NCBI GenBank assembly: GCA_963682175.1
Contig: OY821771.1
Span: 24,634,201 to 24,698,200, forward strand
Origin: Triglochin maritima
Lineage: Eukaryota; Streptophyta; Magnoliopsida; Alismatales; Juncaginaceae
Direction: 5' to 3'
Length of the DNA: 64,000 bases
The notes under the pieces were generated by a model that was given only the letters and a program-made list of their open reading frames with translations, made no database searches and was not told the origin of the DNA. Positions within the stretch are counted from its first letter, which is position 1; each line of letters opens with the position of its first letter. Below, piece by piece: positions 55,458 through 64,000 of this stretch. The translations under genes were made by a program, and so were the position numbers.

Positions 55458-58400
55458 TAGTCTTAGTATGGAATGTGCGCGGCGCAAATCTCCCCGGCCG
55501 AGCACACATGATAAGGGGGAAAATAAAGGAAGTTAAGGCGGATGTGGTATGTATTGTGGAGCACAAGGTGAAGACAAAGAAGTTGGATCGATTTCGGAGA
55601 TCAATTTGGGGACAACAACAATGGGCTGCAAATAATATAATTGTGGATTCGGGTCGGATTTTAGTTATGTGGAATGATAGCAAAGTGGATCTCCGGGTTA
55701 CATGGGAATCGGCTCAAATGGTGCAACTTGAAGGAAATGATTTGGTGAGTGGAAAGGTGATTGTGTTGACAATGGTGTATGGTGCAAATGGACATGTTGA
55801 AAGACGAGCACTTTGGGAGGATCTTGGGAGAGCGGCACCGGGTGATGACACTCCTTGGCTTGTATGTGGTGATTTCAATTGCATTAGGAAGGGGAGTGAG
55901 AAGAAGGGAGGAGCGGGGCTGAATATGACGGCCATGGCTGAATTCAACACTTGTATCGATCGTCTACAACTTTTGGAGGCACCATCAACGGGGGACGAGT
56001 TCACTTGGACAAATTCCTCACGACGAGAAGCTTGTATTGAGACACGTATCGACCGGATGCTCATTTCACATGCATGGATAGCTGAATTTCCGGAGTCTTT
56101 TTATGAAGTGGGAGGGAAGGACTTGAGTGACCATGCGCCTCTTGTCATGAATACGGAGAAGATGGGTGAAAGAAAGGCTCGAATGTTTCGTTTTCAGAAT
56201 TTTTGGGCTGAGCATGAGGACTTTTTAAATGTGGTGGGCACGGCTTGGTCTACTCTTGTGGAAGGCACACCCATGTTTCGAGTGGTTGCAAAATTAGAGG
56301 AAGTCAAGAAGGCTTTAAAGAAGTGGAGTGGGTCTACTTTTGGTAATGTGGAGCAAAGAGTGGTGGAAGCTAGGAACGCCCTTGAGGTGGTGCGGCTTAA
56401 GAGAAGGGAGGAACCTGAGGAGGCGAGTCTATTAGAATCGGAAATTGAGTGCAAGAATGGCCTAAACGAAGCACTAGTTCGAGAAGAATCCATTGTGAGA
56501 CAAAAATCGAGGGTGAGATGGTTACGAGAAGGAGACCGAAACTCTAGATTTTTCCATGCTTCCCTTAGAGTGAGGAGAGCCACCAATCATGTGAAGCGAG
56601 TGTTAGTGGAGGGAGTGGCCATTGAAAGTGAGATAGATATTCGTGAGGCGTTTCGGCGCCGTTACTCTAACTTGTTTGCTAATGGTTTTCAGGTACGAAG
56701 CATAGATCCAACCCTTGAGTTGCCACAACTTGAGGGGGTGGAAGCAAACGACCTCATCAAGGCTGTCACAATGGAAGAGCTAGAGAGGGTTGTGATGCAC
56801 TCAAATGTGGACAAGGCGCCGGGTCCCGACGGCTTCAATGCCAAATTCTTCAAGGCATCTTGGTCGTGTGTGAAGCATGACTTGTTCAAGGCGGTGGACT
56901 CATTCGTGAGAAATGGAAAACTCCTTGCGCAAATCAACTATTCCATCACGATTATACCAAAGAAGTCTACGCCACAATCGATCGACGATTACCGCCCTAT
57001 ATCTCTTTGCAATATGATGTACCGCTACCTCTCAAAGGTCTTGGCTTGTAGGCTGAAGAAGGTGCTTCCTCGGTTGGTTGGTGAGTCTCAAAGTGCATTT
57101 GTGAGTGACCGGAGGATCAGCGACAACATCCTTCTCGCTCATGAGATTTGTCACAACATGCATTTGGAGAGAGGACATGGGAGAATGTGTCTAAAGTTGG
57201 ATCTGAGGAAAGCGTACGACTCGATCTCGTGGTCTTTCCTTGAAGAAGTGCTCCAAAGATTTGGGTTCCCGAGCAAGTGGAGGAAGTGGATCATGGCTTG
57301 TGTTCGTACATCTTTTGTGGTCACAGTGAATGGAGCAAATTCAAAAGCTTTTCGAGCAACAAATGGCCTTAGGCAAGGTGACCCTCTTGTGCCATACTTA
57401 TTTGTACTTTGCATGGAAGTTCTAAGTAGTATGATTACAAAGGAAGTTGAAGAAGGAACACTTGAGCCGGCAAGATGTGGTGATGTCCGAGTTTCCCACC
57501 TTCTATTCGCCGATGATGTGATGGTTTTTGCAAAGGCTACAAGGGCTAACGCAAGAGTCATTAAGAGAATCCTTGAGAGCTTCTCCTCTACGCCCGGGCT
57601 ACAACTTAACACATCGAAGAGTCAAGTTTTTATGGGAGGAGATGCGACACATGAAGCATGGATTTGCGAGCACTTGGGAATGGAGCGAGTTGCCTTTCCG
57701 GTTCTATACTTGGGACTCCCCTTGTTCTCGGCTAGACTTGGGCGAATCCATTGTGTGGACTTAGTTGAGAAGGTGAGAGCACGGTTGAGCACATGGAAGA
57801 GGAATTTTCTATCAATGGCGGGACGAGTGGAGTTGATTAGGAGTGTGATCACGTCAATGAGTATCTATTGGACCTCCGCTTTCTTGGTGCCTAGAAGTGT
57901 CTTACATGAGGTGGAGCGCTTATGGTCCATTTTGTTTGGGGAGGTGAGAAGAAGTGGGTGGCCGTGGCGTGGAAGGATATTTGTACACCCAAAATGGAAG
58001 GTGGCTTGGGGCTTCGGCGACTAGTTGATTGGAATACCGCCGGGATGATGCGGTTATTTTGGTTGGTGGTGGAAAATGATCAATCCTTGTGGGTTAGATG
58101 CATTCGGCGGAAGTACATGCGAAATGGGAGTATTTGGCTTGCTCGACCCCTGTCATCATGTTCGTGGGCATGGAGGGGCCTCTTGAGTGTCCGAGAACAA
58201 GTGAAGGAAAAAATTCAATACCAAGTGGGAGATGGGACAAGTATTTGGTTCTTCCTTGATCCTTGGTGTGGTATACCATTGCTTAGCCGACCGGAGGGTG
58301 AGAGATTACACTATGATATGGGTGTGCCAAAGGACACTTGGGTGTCATATTTCATTCGAGGGGGAGAATGGAGTCTCCCATACCCAAGGTCGTCGGAAAT

Positions 58401-59067
58401 GATCGAGTTGTGGCCACATATTTTGGGGATTAAAATCCATGGAGGACGGGATAAACCCGTGCGTGTAGGGGCCACGACCGAAAAATTCACCATGCGTGAG
58501 GCATGGACATGGGTTCTCAAAAGAAAGGAGGAAGTGAGGTGGACGCGAGTAGTGTGGCACAAGCACCACGTTCCAAAATTCTCTTTCACTTTGTGGCGGG
58601 CACTAAGAGGAAGGTTGATGACGAAGTGCTTGATGAGACAAAGAGGGGCGAAATATGATACCACATGTGTCCTTTGCAAAACGGGAGTGGAAGATATGAC
58701 CCATTTGTTTTGGGCTTGTGATTTCACTCGACAAGTATGGCACCAAGTCCGTTTCGGTATGCCTTTGCACCGCACCATCAAAGAGTCGTTGGAGGCTGAA
58801 GCTATTGGGATACTTGGAGCCCATGTGATGGGTTTGGTGAGGGATATCATGAGCTTAGCATTGAGTGCGGTGGTGCACGAGTGTTGGATGGAAAGAAATA
58901 GACGTATCTTTGAGGATGAGGAGAAAAGATCAAAGGAGGTTGCGGAAATCGCGAAAGAGGCGGTAAGGGTTATGGGGGTGGACATAAAGGCAATCAAAGA
59001 AGACCCCAAAAAGTTGAAGATTTTTGAAGACTTTTGGCGAAATTCCATGAGTGCGAATAATAAATAG
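55454..59067 (+). pseudogene. Mosaic LINE ORF2 (subfamily B), single-base frameshift
   Basis: The first frame runs 856 codons to 58024; the second picks up at 57922 and runs to 59067. The shift is a lost A near 57922: CGCTTATGGTCC where the protein family needs CGC-TTA-ATG-GTC (LMVHFVWGG). Endonuclease: WNVRGAN, EHKVK, CGDFNCIR, ETRIDRML, DLSDHAPLV. Reverse transcriptase: APGPDGFNAKFFKASW, LDLRKAYDSISW, LRQGDPLVPY, HLLFADDVMVF. Zinc finger: CVLCKTGVEDMTHLFWAC. One Thr of NYTSIT is lost in frame (NYSIT). The endonuclease and catalytic reverse transcriptase boxes lie before the frameshift; the thumb and zf-RVT parts lie after it. Confidence 0.92.
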
Positions 59068-59248
59068 GACGTAGGAAAGCGTTGAATTTTGTAGCCCATT
59101 GGGCGAGATAGAAGGAGAGTATGTTAGTGGCTGGATGTGCACCTTGTATGTCCCGCAAACTTCAGCTTTAAATTTTGGTAGGATGTAATTTTACACACAT
59201 ACTTAATAGAATTTAGAGGCCAAGCCTCCCTTTTTCTTTGCAAAAAAA
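59068..59248 (+). other. Mosaic LINE 3' UTR
   Basis: Ends GAGGC-CAA-GCCTC (59216-59228), then CCTTTTTCTTTGC and seven A. The upstream part differs from LINE-1 and LINE-4, but the last 30 bases are shared. Confidence 0.7.
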
Positions 59249-62200
59249 GAGATGAGAGAAAGAGAAGGAGGGAGGAGAAGGAGACGAGAAGGAGAGAGAG
59301 GACAAGGAGAGAAGAATAAGGTCGCACAGAGAGAAGGAGAAGGGGAGAGTAGATAAGGAGTGAGAGGGGAGGACAATGGGAGTGAGAGGGGAGGAGAGCG
59401 AGAAGGAGACGAGGAGAGGAGGGACAGGGGAGGAGGAGGAGGAGAGAGAAGGAAAGAAAGAGAAGAAGGAGGAGAGCGAGAGAGTACGATAGAGTGAGAG
59501 AGGAGGGGAGAGAGAGATGGACAAGGAGAGAGAAGTAGAGGGAGAGGGAGGAGGGTAGGAGACGGAGAGAGGGAGAAGAGCGGAGATGGGAAGGAGAAAG
59601 AGAGAGAGGGAAGAGAAGAGAAGCAAGAGGAGAAGGCAAGCGAGGGAGAGAGAGACAAGAGAGAGAAGGAGAAGGAAAAGGGGAAAGAGAAGGAGGGGTA
59701 TTGAAGTAGAGGAGAAGGAGAGAGAGGGAAGGAGATTCAAGACGAAGAGTGAAGGATAAGGAGAAAGAAGATAGAAGATAGAAGGGAAGAGAGAATCAGA
59801 GAGAGGAGTGAGAAGAAGAGAGCGCGGGGAAACAAGAGAGTGGAAAACAAGGAGAAGGAGGGAGGAGAGCGAAAGAAATGGGGAAACAAGGAGAGAGGGA
59901 GAGACGGAGGGAGAGAGCTAGAAGGAGAAGGAGAGAGAGGAGAGGTGGACAGAGGGGGATAGAGTGAGAAGGGCATGGAGAGAGGGAGGAGAGATGGAGA
60001 AGTAGAGAGAACAATAGAGAAGGAGAGTGATAAGGAGCGAAACGGAGAAGGGGAAAGAGTGAATTAGAGCGAGAAGTGGAGAGAGGAGAGAGAAGGAGAC
60101 TGTGAATGAAGGAAAAGGAGAGAGACATAGAGAAGGAGAGAGGGCGAGGGAGTCGGTAAATGAGCTAGACGGAGAAAGACAAGGAGAAGGAGAGAGAGAA
60201 GGAAGAGGAGACTGGAAGGGAAGGAGAGAAGGAAAGATGGAGGGAGAAGTAGAGACAAAAGGTAAGGAGAGAGAGAAATAGAGAGAAGGAGAAGGGGGAG
60301 AGACAAGGAGAACGAGAGGAGTGAGAGAGAGTGAAGGCGACGGAGAGGAAAAGAAAAGGGAGGAGGAGAGAGAAGGACAAGCGAAGCAGGAGGAGAGAGA
60401 TGAGAGAAAGAGAAGGATGGAGGATAAGGAGACGAGAAGGAGAAGGAGAGAGAGGACAAGGAGAGAAGAATAAGGTCGCACAGAGAGAAGGAGAAGGGGA
60501 GAGTAGATAAGGAGTGAGAGGGGAGGACAATGGGAGTGAGAGGGGAGGAGAGCGAGAAGGAGACGAGGAGAGGAGGGACAGGGGAGGAGGAGGAGGAGGA
60601 GAGAGAAGGAAAGAGAGAGAAGAAGGAGGAGAGCGAGAGAGTACGATAGAGTGAGAGAGAAGGGGAGAGAGAGATGGACAAGGAGAGAGAAGTAGAGGGA
60701 GAGGGAGGAGGGAAGGAGACGGAGAGAGGGAGAAGAGCGGAGATGGGAAGGAGAAGGAGAGAGAGGGAAGAGAAGAGAAGCAAGAGGAGAAGGCAAGCGA
60801 GGGAGGGAGAGACAAGAGAGAGAAGGAGAAGGAAAAGGGGAAAGAGAAGGAGGGGTATTGAAGTAGAGGAGAAGGAGAGAGAGGGAAGGAGATTGAAGAC
60901 GAAGAGTGAAGGATAAGGAGAGAGAAGATAAAAGATAGATGGGAAGAGAGAATCAGAGAGAGGAGTGAGAAGGAGAGAGCGCGGGGCAACAAGAGAGTGG
61001 AAAACAAGGAGAAGGAGGGGGGAGAGAGAGAAGTAAATGGGGGCACAAGGAGAGAGGGAGAGACGGAGGGAGAGAGCTAGAAGGAGAAGGATAGAGAGGA
61101 GAGGTGGACAGAGGGGGAGAGAGTGAGAAGGGCAAGGAGAGAGGGAGGAGAGATGGAGAAGTAGAGAGAACAATACAGAAGGAGAGCGATAAGGAGCGAA
61201 ACGGAGAAGGGGAGAGAGTGAATTAGAGCGAGAAGTGGAGAGAGGAGAGAGAAGGAGATTGTGAATGAAGGAAAAGGAGAGAGACATAGAGAAGGAGAGA
61301 GGGCGAGGGAGTCGGTAAGTGAGCTAGACGGAGAAAGACAAGGAGAAGGAGAGAGAGAAGGAAGAGGAGACTGGAAGGGAAGGAGAGCAGGAAAGAGGGA
61401 GGGAGAAGTAGAGACAAAAGGTAAGGAGAGAGAGAAATAGAGAGAAGGAGAAGGGGGAGAGACAAGGAGAACGAGAGGAGTGAGAGAGAGTGAAGGCGAC
61501 GGAGAGGAAAAGAAAAGGGAGGAGGAGAGAGAAGGACAAGCGAAGCAGGAGGAGAGAGATGAGAGAAGGAGAAGGAGGGAGGAGAAGGAGACGAGAAGGA
61601 GAAGGAGAGAGAGGACAAGGAGAGAAGAATAAGGTCGCACAGAGAGAAGGAGAAGGGGAGAGTAGATAAGGAATGAGAGGGGAGGACAATGGGAGTGAGA
61701 GGGGAGGAGAGAGAGAAGGAGACGAGGAGAGGAGGGACAGGGGAGGAGGAGGAGGAGAGAGAAGGAAAGAGAGAGAAGAAGGAGGAGAGTGAGAGAGTAC
61801 GATAGAGTGAGAGAGGAGGGGAGAGAGAGATGGACAAGGAGAGAGAAGTAGAGGGAGAGGGAGGAGGGAAGGAGACGGAGAGAGGGAGAAGAGCGGAGAT
61901 GGGAAGGAGAAGGAGGGAGAGGGAAGAGAAGAGAAGCAAGAGGAGAAGGCAAACGAGGGAGAGAGAGACAAGAGAGAGAAGGAGATGGAAAAGGGGAAAG
62001 AGAAGGAGTGGTTTTGAAGTAGAGGAGAAGGAGAGAGAGGGAAGGAGATTGAAGACGAAGAGTGAAGGATAAGGAGAGAGAAGATGGAAGATAGATGGGA
62101 ATAGAGAATCAGAGAGAGGAGTGAGTAGGAGAGAGCGCGGGGCAACAAGAGAGTGGAAAACAAGGAGAAAGAGGGGGGAGAGAGAAGGAAATGGTGACAC

Positions 62201-62887
62201 AAGGAGAGAGGGAGAGATGGAGGGAGAGAGCTAGAAGGAGAAGGAGAGAGAGGAGAGGTGGACAGAGGGGGAGAGAGTGAGAAGGGCAAGGAGAGAGGGA
62301 TGAGAGATGGAGAACTAGAGAGAACAATAGAGAAGGAGAGCGATAAGGAGCGAAACGGAGATGGGGAGAGAGTGAATTAGAGCGAGAAGTGGAGAGAGGA
62401 GAGAGAAGGAGACTATTAATGAAGGAAAAGGAGAGAGACATAAAGAAGGAGAGAGGGCGAGGGAGTCGGTAAGTGAGCTAGACGGAGAAAGACAAGGAGA
62501 AGGAGAGAGAGAAGGAAGAGGAGACTGGAAGGGAAGGAGAGAAGGAAAGAGGGAGGGAGAAGTAGAGACAAAAGGTAAGGAGAGAGAGAAATAGAGAGAA
62601 GGAGAAGGGGGAGAGACAAGGAGAACGAGAGGAGTGAGAGAGAGTGAAGGCGACAGAGTGGAAAAGAAAAGGGAGGAGGAGAGAGAAGGACAAGCGAAGC
62701 AGGAGGAGAGAGATGAGAGAAAGAGAAGGAGGGAGGAGAAGGAGACGAGAAGGAGAAGGAGAGAGAGGACAAGGATAGACGAATAAGGTCGCACAGAGGG
62801 AAGGAGAAGGGGAGAGTAGATAAGGAGTGAGAGGGGAGGACAATGGGAGTGAGAGGGGAGGAGAGCGAGAAGGAGACGAGGAGAGGA
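59249..62887 (+). repeat. GA-rich satellite, block G (about 3.2 monomers)
   Basis: GGTCGCACAG lies near 59324, 60475, 61635 and 62788, with spacings of 1151-1160 bp. All four carry the right-domain variants GGTCGCAC and ATGGGAGTGAG. It ends abruptly inside GACGAGGAGAGGA, where the right-edge LINE remnant begins. No gene is seen. Confidence 0.95.
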
Positions 62888-63503
62888 TTAAATCATCAAA
62901 ACATAAGATTAAGGCCAAAAAGCCAACAAAGGTGTGCACCTGTTTAAGCATTTGGAAGAGGAGTTTCCTATGCATGGCCGGGAGGGTGGAGTTGGTGAGG
63001 AGCGTTTTGGTGTCCTTTAGTATATATTGGACATCTACCTTCTTACTTCCAAGGAAGGTGTTGAAGGAGTTGGAGAGTATCATGATACACTTCGTGTGGG
63101 GTGGCCCAAAGAAATGGGTGGCCGTGGCATGGAAAGATATATGAAATCCAAAGAAAAAGGGAGGCTTGGGGCTGAAGAGGCTCACGGAATGGAACGAAGT
63201 TGGAATGCTACGACTTTTTTGGTTGGTGGTTGAAAATGGTGCGTCACTTTGGGTGCAATGCATTCGCCGTAAATACATGTGAAATAGATCAATTTGGCTT
63301 GCTCGGCCTCCAGCAAATTCTTCATGGGCATGGAGAGGTATATTGAGCGTTCGTGACAAAGCGAAGGAGAAAATTCAGTACCAAGTAGGGGATGGCACTT
63401 CCATTCGTTTCTTCCTTGACCCTTGGTGTGGAATACCGTTTATCTCTCGCCCGGGGGGAGATTGGCTGCAATACAACATGGGGGTCCCCATGGATATACC
63501 CGG
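62888..63503 (+). pseudogene. Right-edge LINE remnant, sense part (reverse-transcriptase thumb region)
   Basis: One frame reads SIWKRSFLCMAGRVELVRSVLVSFSIYWTS, then VWGGPKKWVAVAWKDI, then (after stops) SIWLARPPANSSWAWRG and VRDKAKEKIQYQVGDGTSIRFFLDPWCGIPF...MGVPMDIP. This is the ORF2 region between the FADD box and zf-RVT, nearest subfamily B. Two in-frame TGA codons (63142-63144 and near 63279) break it. The left edge (TTAAATCATCAAAACATAAG) is not recognisably LINE. Neither end has a poly-A tail or a clear target duplication in the window. Confidence 0.8.
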
Positions 63504-64000
63504 CCACTACTTCTACTCTATCACTATCACCTAATTAAGGCTCCACATTTCGACCCATTACACCACGGGACTCATGCTATTACAAAAGGTATAATACCCT
63601 ATAGTGCCCAAGTTCTATGAAAGTCCAATAAGCTCGCGGGATCCTCTATAATCTCTTTGAGGTTGCTCCCAATGCTTCGCACTCCTTCCTTCATAAGTTT
63701 TACAACATCCACCGAACGCTTCTTCTCATCATCGAAAATTCGCCTATTCCGCTCAAGCCAACATTCGTGCACCGCCGCGCCTAGAGCCAAGCGCATTAAG
63801 TGCACCTTTTCAGCCCCTCCCCCAATCCTAATTAGTCCATGTACCTCGGCTTCCATAGTTCCTTCCACGTCCGTGCTCAAACTTAGCACCCTCTTGACTT
63901 GGCCCCAAACAGATTTCGTGAACTTGCATTTCCAGAAAAGGTGAGCCATATCCTCCTCACCATCCTCGCAAAGCACACATATGGTATCATGTGTGGCTCG
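63504..64000 (-). pseudogene. Right-edge LINE remnant, inverted part (zf-RVT region and 3' UTR)
   Basis: On the minus strand, from the window edge: ATHDTICVLCEDGEEDMAHLFWKC (zinc motif CX2CX8HX4C), VWGQVKRVLSLS, AVHECWLERNRRIFDDEKKRS, ending DFHRTWAL-stop at 63601-63599. The following 3' UTR reads to GTAGAAGTAGTGGCCGG, matching the GTAGTAGTGG(C/T)(C/T)GG segment in LINE-1 and LINE-4, and is then cut at the junction with the sense part. The ORF is open for the part in view and continues beyond the window. Confidence 0.82.

Larger units (their letters stand above)
54312..59248 (+). mobile_element. Mosaic LINE, right half (subfamily B, from mid-ORF1 to poly-A)
   Basis: Begins inside the DUF4283-like domain (GRPLYMDENTALGRRL) and continues through the rest of ORF1, ORF2, a 181-bp 3' UTR and seven A. 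The satellite that follows (GAGATGAGAG) is about 0.53 kb out of phase with the satellite before 52293, and no target duplication joins the two ends. Protein sequence is closer to LINE-1 than to LINE-2 or LINE-3. Confidence 0.9.

Noticed and set aside
52293..59248. Mosaic LINE made by template switching during one integration.
   Set aside because: The flanking satellite is out of phase by about 0.5 kb and no target duplication joins the ends. A deletion between two insertions explains this better, although I could not test it.
62888..64000. Twin-priming 5' inversion of a single LINE insertion.
   Set aside because: In twin priming the 3' part with poly-A keeps contact with the target and the 5' part is inverted. 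Here the 3' UTR end lies at the internal junction without poly-A.

Overview
The window looks like plant nuclear DNA, probably satellite-rich heterochromatin. I recognise no host protein-coding gene. The organism call rests on the transposons: non-LTR elements whose ORF1 has a DUF4283-type domain plus a CX2CX4HX4C zinc knuckle and whose ORF2 is an AP-like endonuclease, reverse transcriptase and zf-RVT protein (the plant L1 architecture), and an LTR element whose primer binding site matches the 3' end of plant tRNA-Asp. The species cannot be named from what I can see.

The substrate is one tandem satellite with a monomer of about 1.15 kb. Its + strand is almost pure purine (GA-rich), and every copy has the same orientation. 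About 29 kb (roughly 25 monomer equivalents) is visible in seven blocks: 1-2694, 9196-19677, 26757-31052, 37244-43743, 44761-45098, 51146-52292 and 59249-62887. The blocks are pieces of one array split by insertions. Where target-site duplications can be read, the satellite resumes in exact phase on the other side. Diagnostic variants separate a left domain (up to about 31 kb) from a right domain (from about 37 kb).

Insertions from left to right are: LINE-1 (2695-9195, full length, decayed); a non-autonomous LTR retrotransposon on the minus strand (19678-26756, nearly identical 1.4-kb LTRs, a gag-like ORF and no pol); LINE-2 (31053-37243, full length, three simple lesions); LINE-4 (43744-44760, 5'-truncated); LINE-3 (45099-51145, almost intact, with an antisense tRNA-Leu fragment at its 5' end); a mosaic LINE (52293-59248) whose 5' part is LINE-3-like and whose 3' part belongs to another subfamily; and a degenerate, partly inverted LINE at the right edge (62888-64000). 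LINE-2, LINE-3 and the left half of the mosaic form subfamily A. LINE-1, LINE-4, the right half of the mosaic and the right-edge remnant form subfamily B.

The most interesting shared signals are three. All four ORF1/ORF2 junctions keep an ATGA stop/start overlap placed exactly 13 nt after a small GC-rich hairpin, which suggests coupled termination-reinitiation of ORF2. All five LINE 3' ends keep a terminal GAGGC/GCCTC stem-loop although the rest of the 3' UTR has diverged between subfamilies. Every LINE with a readable target site entered the satellite with its sense strand on the purine strand, at a G^A step.
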